Assembly (NCBI RefSeq): GCF_001458595.1
Contig: NZ_LN890328.1
Span: forward strand, 1,332,926-1,396,925
Direction of reading: 5' to 3'
Source: Clostridium neonatale
GTDB lineage: Bacteria > Bacillota > Clostridia > Clostridiales > Clostridiaceae
DNA length: 64,000 bases
The notes below the pieces were generated by a model. It was not told the origin of the DNA, made no database searches, and worked only from the letters and a program-made list of their open reading frames with translations. Position numbers and translations under genes: made by a program. Of this stretch, positions 27,362 to 36,900 are shown piece after piece. The number at the start of each line of letters is the position of its first letter. Position 1 is the stretch's first letter.

Positions 27362-27928
27362 GTGAATTATGAATTTATAGAATACATTGTTAGAAACATT
27401 AAACAAACTGACAGCAAAGAATCTAAAGAAGATTTAGTAAATGAATTTCTCCCACTTATTAATTCAATATGTAAAAGAACCTTTATTTCTGGCTATGACA
27501 TAGCTGATCTTCAAAACGAATGCATAGTTACCCTGCTTGAGTGTATTTCAAAATATAATGTAAATTCACACAGGTTTGTTGGCTATGCAGGTAATTCAAT
27601 AAAAAACACTTTGAATCTTCTTATTCGTGTAGCTGCAACAAGGCAGAAATACAGTTGTCTTTCTGACTTTTCTTTAAGTAGCACCATTAATGATATTTCA
27701 TCTGATGAAGCATCATTAGATGAAATTATTATACTTAATAATGATAATAAATTGATTCAAATGGCTATTGAAAAATTAAATACTGAAGAAAAATTTTTAT
27801 TTAATTACTTATTTATCAATGAAAATACCCTTTATGATTATTCCTGCATAAAACATTTTTCATATACTACAGCCAAAAAGAAAAAAAAACAGCTTTTAAA
27901 TAAGCTTAGAAAAAATATTTCTATATAA
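27362..27928 (+). CDS. Sigma-70-like factor, size and setting of the UviA/TcdR group
   Basis: A 188-residue protein that starts with GTG after a strong AGGAGGG site. Region-2-like sequence (residues about 22-85, including DIADLQNECIVTLLECISKYN and FVGYAGNSIKNTLN) and a basic C-terminal region-4-like helix (SYTTAKKKKKQLLNKL) indicate a sigma factor. Length is that of group 5 clostridial sigma factors (UviA, TcdR, BotR; about 180 residues), which drive toxin or bacteriocin genes beside holin-like genes. Here it is followed by a YvrJ membrane peptide and DUF1659 and DUF2922 genes. Assignment to group 5 is inferred from size and context; it could be a Bacillus SigO-like factor, also linked to YvrJ. 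Confidence 0.75.
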   Translation: MNYEFIEYIVRNIKQTDSKESKEDLVNEFLPLINSICKRTFISGYDIADLQNECIVTLLECISKYNVNSHRFVGYAGNSIKNTLNLLIRVAATRQKYSCLSDFSLSSTINDISSDEASLDEIIILNNDNKLIQMAIEKLNTEEKFLFNYLFINENTLYDYSCIKHFSYTTAKKKKKQLLNKLRKNISI

Positions 27929-27957
27929 AATATTTCTTACTAGGGGGTAGTTTATTT

Positions 27958-28143
27958 ATGGACTTTGAACAATTAATTGCTTTAATTTCAAATACTGGCT
28001 TCCCAATAGCAATTTGTGCATATCTGCTTTTTCGTTTAGAAAAACAGCTAAACCTTCTATGTTCTACAATAATAAAGCTTAATACCATAATATCAACAAA
28101 GCTTGGAATTGTTATAGATACTGATAAAGATGAAAATAATTAA
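27958..28143 (+). CDS. YvrJ-family small membrane protein (holin-like)
   Basis: A 61-residue protein with one transmembrane segment (residues about 14-26, SNTGFPIAICAYLLFRLEKQL region) followed by an amphipathic helix and an acidic tail. The GFPI...YLLxRxE pattern is typical of YvrJ proteins, related in appearance to UviB/BhlA holin-like peptides. AGGGGGT lies 10 nt before the ATG. It follows the sigma-factor gene by 29 nt and is likely its target or operon partner. A role in membrane permeabilisation or export is inferred only. Confidence 0.8.
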   Translation: MDFEQLIALISNTGFPIAICAYLLFRLEKQLNLLCSTIIKLNTIISTKLGIVIDTDKDENN

Positions 28144-28234
28144 TAAATTTTAAAATTTTATTCATAAGGTGTTTCCTTTTTCTCATCTTAACCATATATA
28201 TTATATGTAAACAAAATTTAGGAGGTATTTAATT

Positions 28235-28459
28235 ATGGCTGTAAACAAAACTATTGAAACTGCATCTATTAGTATTGAAATTCAAAAAGGTGTTGATCGT
28301 GCTGGAGATCCAGTGTACTCAAAGAAAAGCTTTTCTAATGTAAAACCTGAAGCTTCACCTGAAAATGTCTATTTAGTAGCTCAGGCTATTAAAAATGTTA
28401 TGGAAGCATCTACACGAGATTCTTATCTAAATGAAACATCAAGTTTGACTGAAAATTAA
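28235..28459 (+). CDS. DUF1659 protein
   Basis: A 74-residue protein (MAVNKTIETASISIEIQ, then VAQAIKNVMEASTRDS) that matches the small DUF1659 family, which in Firmicutes is nearly always next to a DUF2922 gene, as here. The function is unknown. An AGGAGG site precedes the ATG. The last 27 codons of a second copy survive at 60247-60339. Confidence 0.85.
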   Translation: MAVNKTIETASISIEIQKGVDRAGDPVYSKKSFSNVKPEASPENVYLVAQAIKNVMEASTRDSYLNETSSLTEN

Positions 28460-28558
28460 TTTATCTTTTTAGGCTGATATTGAAGTCCACATTTTAACTT
28501 TTCATCTCTAAAAATATGTCCAAATTATAATTTTATTAAATTTTAGGAGGATTAAATT

Positions 28559-28777
28559 ATGGATTATACTTTAACAATGACATTTTTAACTTCTGGAGGC
28601 CAAAAGAGTACTTTCTCTATAAGTGGTATAAAGCCTGATATTACTACAGCCGAAATACAAACACTAATGAATACAATAATAGAAAAAAATGTATTCTTTG
28701 CTCAATCTGGAACACTTGTAGCCATCTCCGCTGCACAGGTTACTCAAAAGAAAGTTACTAAGTTTGAAGTAGCATAA
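28559..28777 (+). CDS. DUF2922 protein, copy 1
   Basis: A 72-residue protein starting MDYTLTMTFLTSGGQKST and ending in a KKVTKFEV segment; this is the DUF2922 family, partner of DUF1659. It is nearly identical to the copy at 60539-60757 (four differences visible). AGGAGG precedes the ATG. The function is unknown; the pair's conservation next to sigma and YvrJ genes suggests one pathway. Confidence 0.87.
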   Translation: MDYTLTMTFLTSGGQKSTFSISGIKPDITTAEIQTLMNTIIEKNVFFAQSGTLVAISAAQVTQKKVTKFEVA

Positions 28778-28793
28778 ACCTAAAAATGAGGCT

Positions 28794-28845
28794 GCCCATT
28801 AAGAATCAAGCTCAGAGTATATTCTGGCCGAATTTCTTAATGGGC
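28794..28845 (+). terminator. Terminator after DUF2922 copy 1
   Basis: Arms GCCCATTAAGAA (28794-28805) and TTCTTAATGGGC (28834-28845), followed by GCCTTATTTTTT. It ends the sigma/YvrJ/DUF1659/DUF2922 cluster. Confidence 0.75.
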
Positions 28846-28851
28846 GCCTTA

Positions 28852-28917
28852 TTTTTTAAGCTTCATTAATTTCTTTCTCTTATAAACCTGTCACTTCGCT
28901 TATCAACTTAATTTCCA
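28852..28917. repeat. Right direct repeat bounding the phage-like island
   Basis: Counterpart of 23396-23460, same orientation, about 90% alike. On the minus strand it reads MKAKGMEIKLISEVTGL then stop, resembling the C-terminal tail of an Rpn-type protein, so both repeats may be gene-end fragments used as recombination targets. Confidence 0.6.
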
Positions 28918-28955
28918 TGCCTTTTGCTTTCATATTTTTACCAACTTTAATTGCT

Positions 28956-29693
28956 TTAAATTCTATAATTTCCCGTATAAAAATATAATATAGCTTTTTT
29001 ATATCTTTCCATTCTATTATTATGATGCCCATATTCATCCCATTCCAAAGATACATTAGATTCATCATTAACATTTGATTTAAATATTTCACATCCCTTT
29101 TCAACAGAGGTTACTGCATTTTTTTGGATTGTTTTTTTTCCATCAGCTTCTTTAAGTCCAGATATAAGTAATATCTTAATATCTTTATTAATTATCTCAT
29201 TACTTTTAATGAAGTCTATCCACCCCTCGTACCATTGTGATCCACAAATACTAACTACTTTATCAAAACAGGTGTGCTTGTACATAGCAAATAATGATAT
29301 TAAACCACCTAGCGAGAATCCCATTATTCCAGCATTATTTTCGCAAGTATTATAAGTTCTATCTATATACGGTTTTAATTCATTTACTATAAATGATAAA
29401 TACTCTTCACCCTTTCCTCCAAATGCCTTGAATTTTTCAACTAAAGGTGCAGCTGGCCATGGAGTATATTCATCCAGTCTATCTATAGGAGTGATGCCCA
29501 CTATAATATGTTCACTATAATTTTCGCTCTCAAGTTCTTCTGCAAAACTCATAAGTTCCTCTAAAATATCTGCAAATGAGTCTCCATCATGAACATATAT
29601 AACAGGATACTTTTTACCACAATTATATGACGGAGGTAAATATATAAAAATATCTCTATTAAACTCTTTATTATAAACTAATTTACCATTCAT
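28956..29693 (-). CDS. Alpha/beta hydrolase, putative siderophore esterase
   Basis: A 245-residue esterase-D/Fes-like hydrolase. YPVIYVHDGDSF near residue 30 is the strand before the oxyanion turn, and GFSLGG near 124-129 is the nucleophile elbow (GxSxG). A C-terminal histidine (EYGHH) is the likely triad base. Family members cut enterobactin- or bacillibactin-type siderophores or S-formylglutathione-like esters. Here it overlaps the AraC gene by 11 nt and faces a FecBCD transporter, which favours release of iron from an imported siderophore in the cytoplasm (no signal peptide). AAGGAG precedes the ATG. Confidence 0.82.
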   Translation of the reverse strand: MNGKLVYNKEFNRDIFIYLPPSYNCGKKYPVIYVHDGDSFADILEELMSFAEELESENYSEHIIVGITPIDRLDEYTPWPAAPLVEKFKAFGGKGEEYLSFIVNELKPYIDRTYNTCENNAGIMGFSLGGLISLFAMYKHTCFDKVVSICGSQWYEGWIDFIKSNEIINKDIKILLISGLKEADGKKTIQKNAVTSVEKGCEIFKSNVNDESNVSLEWDEYGHHNNRMERYKKAILYFYTGNYRI

Positions 29694-30525
29694 TATTTTC
29701 TCCTTCTGTAATTACACTTATGTTTTTATTTTTTATTTTACTTGGAACTACTCCAACGTGTTTTTTAAATAATCTACTAAAGTAAAACTCATCATTATAT
29801 CCTACAGCTGATGCTACTTTTTTTACTGAATTACCTTCCTCTAAAAGTCTAGTAGCAACTGCCATCCTATACTTAATTAAGTAATCAATAGGTCTAATTT
29901 TAGTATATTTATAAAATACATATGAAAGATGATTTATAGATTCTCCATATCTTCCTGATAATTTTTTTAGTGATATATCCTCCATATAATATTTAGATAT
30001 GAATTCTATTATATCAGAAACTAAGTCACTTTCACTATCATGAATTTTATAGTTTTGCTCACTAAATAGTTTTCTTAGAAATAAATTAATATGTATTTGT
30101 AATTTTAATTTTGATGTTATTTCTGATTTATTGGAAATTTCTAATATATTATTTAACGACTTTATTACTAAATCGTAATTTTTTATCTTCATTTCAAAAA
30201 CAGAATGTATATAATCAGTATTTGTACAATTACTATAAGAAATATAATATATATTTATATATTTAAATTTTTCATTGCCTAAGACATTAAACGAGATTTG
30301 TTTATTTTGACATCCATGAATAACCTTTCCTGGCTCAGCAACATAAATTTCATCATCAAATTGAATCTTAGCTAGGCCGCTTATTGGAAAAATAAATGCT
30401 GAAAGATTAGTTTGATAGCTATCTTTTTCTAAATTAGGTTGTTTTTCGAAGTATCCAACTCTAACTACTTGAATAGAATTATCACCAAATTCATTAATTA
30501 AGTCACTTGCTTTCACTATTGTCAT
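29683..30525 (-). CDS. AraC-family regulator of the siderophore locus
   Basis: A 280-residue protein with an N-terminal cupin-like sensing domain (residues about 10-160) and a C-terminal double HTH (about 180-270) with ISLKKLSGRYGESINHLS and the AraC signature VASAVGYNDEFYFSRLFKKHVG. Like YbtA or Btr regulators it probably activates siderophore uptake upon ligand binding; that is inferred from its position facing the transporter. It is the first gene of the AraC-esterase pair. AAAGGAG lies 9 nt before the ATG. Confidence 0.88.
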   Translation of the reverse strand: MTIVKASDLINEFGDNSIQVVRVGYFEKQPNLEKDSYQTNLSAFIFPISGLAKIQFDDEIYVAEPGKVIHGCQNKQISFNVLGNEKFKYINIYYISYSNCTNTDYIHSVFEMKIKNYDLVIKSLNNILEISNKSEITSKLKLQIHINLFLRKLFSEQNYKIHDSESDLVSDIIEFISKYYMEDISLKKLSGRYGESINHLSYVFYKYTKIRPIDYLIKYRMAVATRLLEEGNSVKKVASAVGYNDEFYFSRLFKKHVGVVPSKIKNKNISVITEGENNEW

Positions 30526-30701
30526 TTCTTTACTGTCTCCTTTCTTAATACTTACAGTTCAAAATATATACTAATATGATTAAAATTTCCTAATATCATT
30601 AACTCATATTTTTATTTTGATTCATATTAATACTTTAAATACATTTTTAATAATTGTCCATGTTTTTATAATTGTATATTCATTTACTTAAAAATGTATA
30701 T

Positions 30702-30734
30702 TATAATGTTTTAAGCAGTTGAGAAATATTCTCA
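30702..30734 (+). promoter_or_regulatory. -10 element and Fur-like palindrome before the iron transporter
   Basis: A TATAAT box at 30702-30707 is followed by the palindrome TGAGAAATATTCTCA at 30720-30734, inside a longer GTTGAGAA...TTCTCAAC inverted repeat. Against the 7-1-7 Fur box (TGATAATnATTATCA) it matches 11 of 14 positions. The position just after the -10 box fits iron-dependent repression of the transporter operon. I cannot find a good -35 at the right spacing, which would agree with dependence on the AraC activator. Confidence 0.55.
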
Positions 30735-30774
30735 ACCAAATTCAAAATCATATATGCTAGGAAGGAAAAACTTT

Positions 30775-31869
30775 ATGGACAGTACATCTTATACTTCTTT
30801 TGAAGATAATGAAAAATTTAAGAGAAGATTTTTCATTCTTTTACTTTCATTAATTGTAGTATTAATAATTTCAGTTATATTATCTGTATCTGTTGGTTCA
30901 TTAAAAATTCAGCCTTCAGTTTCCTATAGGATTCTTATTAATAAATTATTAGGTATTACTATTGGAGATCAATCTGAATTAATAGGAAATGCTAACTATA
31001 ATATAATTTGGATGATTCGTTTTCCTAGAGTATTACTTGCAATAATTGTAGGTGCAGGTCTTTCTCTTTGTGGAACCATAATGCAAGCAACAGTTCAAAA
31101 TCCATTAGCAGAACCATATATTTTGGGTATTTCATCTGGTGCATCTTTAGGTGCTACTTTTTCAATAATGCTTGGTATAGGTTCATTTAATTTATTAAGT
31201 ATGCAAGGTACTTCATTTTGGGCTTTTTTAGGCGCATTAATTTCTGCAGCTATGGTACTTCTTCTTGCTTCATTTGGTAGTAAAATATCTTCAGCAAAAC
31301 TTGTACTTTCAGGAACTGTAGTAAATGCACTTTGTAATGCACTATCTAACTTTATTATTTCTATAGCCAGCAATGCTGAAGGTATGCAAACAGTAAAGTT
31401 TTGGACTATGGGATCTCTTGCTGGAGCCAATTGGGGTAATATTTTATTTCCAAGTGTAGTTGTAATATTATGTTGTATTTTTTTCATTATTCAAAGTCGT
31501 ACTTTAAATGTATTACTAATGGGTGATGAATCAGCAATAACACTTGGTATTAATCTTAACTTTTATCGCAAACTTTATATGATAATAACTTCTCTCTTAA
31601 CTGGAGTATTAGTTTCTGTTTGCGGTATTATAGGCTTCGTAGGTCTTATTATTCCTCATATTGTTCGTTCATTAGTTGGCTCTGATCATAAAAAGCTTAC
31701 ACCTGTTTCAATTTTACTTGGTTCTATTTTTATGATATGGGCTGATGTATTTGCTAGAACGTTAATACCAAATTCGGAACTTTCAATTGGTATTATAACT
31801 GCACTAGTTGGTGCACCATTCTTTGTTTACATACTACTAAGAAGAGGTTATGGATTCGGAGATAAATAG
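30775..31869 (+). CDS. Iron-siderophore ABC transporter permease (FecCD family)
   Basis: About 364 residues with nine to ten hydrophobic segments and FecCD signatures: RFPRVLLAIIVGAGLSLCG near residue 85, NPLAEPYILGISSGAS near 110 and GLIIPHIVRSLVG near 305, the loop that contacts the ATPase. It forms the membrane channel for iron-siderophore, heme or cobalamin import. I start at the ATG at 30775, with AGGAAGG about 9 nt before; an ATG at 30754 overlaps that site. The ATPase gene begins 10 nt after its stop. A single permease gene implies a homodimer. Confidence 0.92.
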   Translation: MDSTSYTSFEDNEKFKRRFFILLLSLIVVLIISVILSVSVGSLKIQPSVSYRILINKLLGITIGDQSELIGNANYNIIWMIRFPRVLLAIIVGAGLSLCGTIMQATVQNPLAEPYILGISSGASLGATFSIMLGIGSFNLLSMQGTSFWAFLGALISAAMVLLLASFGSKISSAKLVLSGTVVNALCNALSNFIISIASNAEGMQTVKFWTMGSLAGANWGNILFPSVVVILCCIFFIIQSRTLNVLLMGDESAITLGINLNFYRKLYMIITSLLTGVLVSVCGIIGFVGLIIPHIVRSLVGSDHKKLTPVSILLGSIFMIWADVFARTLIPNSELSIGIITALVGAPFFVYILLRRGYGFGDK

Positions 31870-31879
31870 GAGGTTACGT

Positions 31880-32653
31880 ATGAATTTATCTGTCAAAGAT
31901 TTAAAGGTAGATATTGCTACTAAACAAATTGTCAAGGGAATTTCTCTATCTGTTAATGATAATGAATTTATTGGTCTTATTGGTCCAAATGGTAGTGGAA
32001 AATCCACATTATTAAAAGCCATATATCGTGTTTTAAAGCCTTCTTCTGGCTCTGTATTTTTAGATGGAAAAGATATGAAAGATATTAATCCCAAAACTAT
32101 TGCTAAAAATCTAGCAGTTGTAAGTCAATTTAATAATATTAATTTTGACTTTAAAGTTATAGATATTGTTTTAATGGGACGCTCTCCACATAAGTCTTTA
32201 CTAGAAAGTGAGAATAAAAATGACTACTCTATCGCAACTGAGGCTTTAAAAAAAGTTGGAATGGATCATTATTCTAATAGAAGCTTTACTTCTCTTTCTG
32301 GTGGCGAAAAACAAAGAGTTATTCTTGCTAGAGCATTAGCTCAAAAGCCTAAAATATTAATATTAGATGAACCAACTAATCACTTAGATATTAAATATCA
32401 AATTGAAATTTTAAGTTTAGTTAAAAATTTAGGTATTTGCGTGTTGGCAGCATTACATGATTTGACTTTGGCTTCTCAGTACTGTCATAAGCTTATAGTC
32501 TTAAAAGATGGAGAAATAGTAGCAGAAGGCATACCAAAGGAAATAGTTACTTCAGAAATGATTAAGAATGTATATGATATAGATAGCTATATTTATACTA
32601 ATCCAATAACTAATAATATATCAATTGATTATTACCCTAGTAACCAATACTAA
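31880..32653 (+). CDS. Iron-siderophore ABC transporter ATP-binding protein (FecE/FepC-like)
   Basis: About 257 residues with Walker A GPNGSGKST (near residue 36), signature LSGGEKQRV, Walker B ILILDEP and H-loop LHD. The size and order permease-ATPase-binding protein fit FecE/FepC-type importers. The start at 31880 has TAGGAGG 8 nt upstream and overlaps no earlier gene. It powers uptake by ATP hydrolysis at the cytoplasmic face. Confidence 0.92.
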   Translation: MNLSVKDLKVDIATKQIVKGISLSVNDNEFIGLIGPNGSGKSTLLKAIYRVLKPSSGSVFLDGKDMKDINPKTIAKNLAVVSQFNNINFDFKVIDIVLMGRSPHKSLLESENKNDYSIATEALKKVGMDHYSNRSFTSLSGGEKQRVILARALAQKPKILILDEPTNHLDIKYQIEILSLVKNLGICVLAALHDLTLASQYCHKLIVLKDGEIVAEGIPKEIVTSEMIKNVYDIDSYIYTNPITNNISIDYYPSNQY

Positions 32654-32713
32654 AAAATTAAATACATCCGTGTACAAACAAGTACACGAGATATGGCAAG
32701 GAGATTTATAAAT

Positions 32714-33748
32714 ATGAAAAGAAAAAAATTAGTTCTTATTACATCAATAATGATTATAGCTACTATGCTATCTGGTTGTGGTCAAAGTCAAAAAGATAAC
32801 AGTAGCGATACCAATAATAGTTCAATATCATCTAATTCTGAAGCTAGTGAGACTTCTTATCCTCTTACTATTGATGCCTTTGACAATGATGGTAATACAT
32901 ATCCTCAGACATTTAATAGTATTCCACAAAAAGTAGTAACGAATAATCAATCATCTACAGAATTACTTTTAGAATTAGGTTTAAAAGATTATATTGTTGG
33001 TACAGGTGATTTAGACAATAAAGTATTAGATAGATTACAAGCTGATTATGAATCTATTCCTGTCGTATCTGAAAAAGGGCAAATTGCTAAAGAAGCTATA
33101 GTTGGAACAGGTGCTGATTTTGTAATAGGAAGATCTGCATCATTTACAGATGAAACTTACGGTACTATTCCAAATCTTAATGCAATGGGTATTAATACAT
33201 ATACTCAATTAGCTAGTAAAATGAATACTACTCAATCTTTAGATAATATAATTTTAGATGTTAGAAATGTAGGTAAAATTTTTGACATACAAGATAAAGC
33301 AAATAGTTATGCTGATAATCTTCAAAAAAGATTAGATACACTTACAAGTAAAATTTCAAACATTAATGGAGAACCAATTAAAGTTATGCTTATGGTTAAA
33401 TACATTGATGGCCAATTTGGTGTATACGGAGCAAATGCTTCTTTACAAACAGAGATGCTAAAAATTTTAAATGCTGAAAATGTTGCTGAAAAAGGCGGAA
33501 CACTATCTACTGAAAATTTAATTTCACTAAATCCTGATGCTATTGTTTATGTACATGCTGATAAAAATGCAAGTACTGATAAAAATGCTGTTGAATCACT
33601 TTTATCAAATGATTTAATACAAAGTGTTAATGCTATTTCTAATAAGAATATTATAGAAGTTGATTATACCGAACTTATGGGCTATGGTTTTAGAACTTTT
33701 GATTGTTTAGAAAAAATGGCTAGTGCCCTATATCCTGATTCATTTTAA
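32714..33748 (+). CDS. Iron-siderophore substrate-binding lipoprotein (FecB/BtuF-like)
   Basis: About 344 residues. The N-terminus is a lipoprotein signal with lipobox LSGC (Cys near residue 21), then a Ser/Asn-rich linker. The mature part has the periplasmic-binding type III layout (PQKVVTNNQSSTELLLELGL early, and TGADFVIG, LNPDAIVYV later). It captures the ferric chelate outside the membrane and delivers it to the permease. The start at 32714 has AAGGAGA upstream. The gene ends before a strong terminator. Confidence 0.9.
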   Translation: MKRKKLVLITSIMIIATMLSGCGQSQKDNSSDTNNSSISSNSEASETSYPLTIDAFDNDGNTYPQTFNSIPQKVVTNNQSSTELLLELGLKDYIVGTGDLDNKVLDRLQADYESIPVVSEKGQIAKEAIVGTGADFVIGRSASFTDETYGTIPNLNAMGINTYTQLASKMNTTQSLDNIILDVRNVGKIFDIQDKANSYADNLQKRLDTLTSKISNINGEPIKVMLMVKYIDGQFGVYGANASLQTEMLKILNAENVAEKGGTLSTENLISLNPDAIVYVHADKNASTDKNAVESLLSNDLIQSVNAISNKNIIEVDYTELMGYGFRTFDCLEKMASALYPDSF

Positions 33749-33760
33749 TACTATAGGATA

Positions 33761-33800
33761 GGACTGTGTATAATGAATAAAAATTCATTATACACAGTCC
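33761..33800 (+). terminator. Terminator of the iron transporter operon
   Basis: Arms GGACTGTGTATAATGAA and TTCATTATACACAGTCC (33761-33777, 33784-33800) followed by CTTTT: a 17-bp perfect stem. Confidence 0.85.
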
Positions 33801-33911
33801 CTTTTGCATAGTTTATATGAAATGATATATATTTAATACAAATATCATTAACAATATTATTCTTCCTAAAATAATGCTCTAAAGTTTACTTTTATTTTTG
33901 GTTTTATATAA

Positions 33912-36900
33912 CTAAATCATAGATCCATCTAAGCTAATGTTATACCCATTAATTATAGTATCACTTGCCATAGTACCATCATTATATAAATAGTACCATT
34001 TGTTATTTATTTTCTGCCAGCCAATTGCCATTGCTCCATCATTTTTTAAGAAATACCATGAGTTATTTACTTTTTGCCAGCCTGTTACCATCACTCCATT
34101 TTCTTTTAAGAAATACCACGAGTTATTTACTTTTTGCCAGCCTGTTGCCATCACTCCATCATCTTTTAATAAGTACCAATAATTGTTTACTTTCTGCCAA
34201 CCTGTCGCCATTATTCCATTTTCTTTTAAGAAATACCACGAGTTATTTACTTTTTGCCAGCCTGTTGCCATCACTCCATCATCTTTTAATAAGTACCAAT
34301 AATTATTTACTTTCTGCCAGCCTGTTTTTACGTTTCCTTCTTCATCTGCTAAATACCATTTTGAATCTATCTGTTGCCAGCCTGTAATTATTTTTCCATC
34401 TTGTGTTATGAGTTTTAGTGTTCCATCATTATTTTTTTGAATTTTTATAATACCACTATTATTGTTAGATGAAGTAGTAGTCGTAGTATCTTCTATCTTA
34501 CTTGAATCTTCGCTCTCAGTGTTTGATGAATTTTTACTTGATGAATGGCTGCTTGATGAGCTTGAACTTGAACTGCTCTTTATAGCTCCAATAATATTTT
34601 CATAATCTTTGCCATTATAATTTATTACTAATTTAATAAATTTATTTTTATCTGCACTAACTAATTTGTAGTTTTTATCGTTTCCTATTAATACTCCATT
34701 TTCATCATTTTTAGTAGATAATCTATACCACTTATATGTTATTCCATTAGAATCTACAATTTCATCGCCTTCTGATGTTAACAATTTAGCATTTAAAGTA
34801 CTTCCTACCTTACCATTCCCTTGTATTCTTGCTACATTATTAGAGGTATCATTAACATCTATATAATAAACTGGTGTACGTTTTATTCCACCATATGAAT
34901 CTTTTATTTCTGCATACCATCCATAATGTCCATTTTCTTTTTCCCATGTTATTGAAGCAGTATCTCCACTTGCAACATTATTCACTGTTCCTATTACTTC
35001 ATTTGTGTAAATATTAGCTGTCATTGAAGTTGTATTCAAAGTTTTTTCTTGTGGAATAATCCCTAAATCATCTAATGGAATTATGAAATTCTCTTCTTCT
35101 TTTGTAAATTCTCCTGATGAGTAACTATCTTCTGATGGAGAATATGTCCTTATAGAAATAGTTCTATCTTTAAGAGAAAAATGCATTAGACGTAAAAATC
35201 CTCTTCCACCTTCTGCTAGAGCTTGATAATCAAATAACATTTGATAAACTGTACGTTCCGCTATCCCATCATTATCATCATCAAATTTATCAATTCTAGT
35301 TGCTGCACTATGATAATGTCCTGATAAAACCATACATACATTAGCATTTTTTGAAATCACTTCATCATATACTCTTTTTGGTTCCTCACCAAGGCCTTTA
35401 CTTGCTAATAAATATTCATGAAAATTAAGAATAGCCTTTCTTTCTGGATATTTAGCAAGTACTTCATTCATCCATTTTATTTCATCATCACCAATACCCC
35501 AACCCATATATATCATTATAAAGTCTATTCCATCTACACTAATTAAATCATAGTGTCCTTTATTATTTTTATAGCTTTCTCCATACCAAGGATTATCGTT
35601 AAATCTATTTTCTCCAAAGTACGTTCCATACTCTGTATAATCTTCAGACTTATGACCTACATCATGATTACCAGCTAAAACACCATATGGAAATTTTGCA
35701 TCATCTAATTTCTTATATGCTTCATCTGCATTTTTCCATTCATATTCTTCTTCAACATCATCTACAATATCTCCATCATGAAACATATACTGAATATTCA
35801 TCCTAGGTTTATTTGCAAGAATCCAATCATGTATATTTATTTGATGATGATATTTGTCTCCATTAATATTTTCATTATAATATTGAGTATCTGATTCTAA
35901 TGCAAATGTGAAGTCATAGCTATTTCTATCTAAATCTTCTACATTTGATGTAGTAATTTCAGTATTGCTTGTTGTATCTGCAGGAGTTCCTGGTGCATAT
36001 TGAATAGGATTATACCCTATTCCATTTTGGACCATTACTTTTAAAGAATTACCATTTCTATATTTATCAACTGGTATTTCTGCGTTTATTGAAACATCAC
36101 CATTTTCATCTGCTGTAGTGGCTTTTATAAGATTCCATTTTTGTTTACTAATTGAATAAGCATATAGATTTATTTTACTATTTGGATTGGCTTGACCCTT
36201 CCAATTTATCCCCACTATTGAGTCATCTGTAACGTTATCTGCAAGTGATATGTCATAAGTATTATATGGATATCCATCATTTGCTTCTTTTATTCCTCCA
36301 GAAACTTGTGCAATTCCACCATCTTCTTTAATTTCAGCATCTCCTAATTTATATTGATCACCAGTTTTAAAAGTAACATCCATAGTATCATTAGTAGGAT
36401 CAGTAACCTTTATGCTAAGTATTGGATTTTTATTAACATTAGCTCCATTTCCTGGTGTAACTGCTTCTGGATCATTAGGATTTTCATCTGGAATAGTAAA
36501 GTTTACTACTTTTTCGCCTTTATTTCCAACTTCATCTATTGCAGTTATTTTTAAAATATGATTTCCCGCTGCAAGTAAAGTTGATGAAACTTTTAGTGGC
36601 ATATTTACTTCTTGATTATCCAAAGTCACTAAAAACTTTGAAACCTTTGTTGTTTCATCACATGCTGAAGCTTCTATTGTAAAATCACCTTTGTATTGCT
36701 TGTTTTCCATGTTTGTACTGATTTCTGGTGCTGTATTATCAACAATTACTTGCGCACTAGTTGTAGCTAATCCAGAAGTAGCTTCAATTTTATGGCTTCC
36801 ATCTGAATCATCTATCGTATTCCAATTATATCTAATACCTGTATAAGCATCACTATCAACAGTAAATTTAGCATCAAGTATTTCTATTTTTCCAGCACTA

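Noticed and set aside
23396..28917. Complete prophage
   Set aside because: No integrase, terminase, portal, capsid or tail genes; only lysis, replication and regulatory genes are present.
28880..29104. A 74-residue frame overlapping the esterase end
   Set aside because: Only its last 17-20 residues look like protein (an Rpn-type tail); the rest is antisense-frame noise inside the esterase gene.
34000..34390. CRISPR-like regular repeats
   Set aside because: The spacing of about 60 bp is coding (wall-binding repeats), with no unique spacers and no cas genes in the window.
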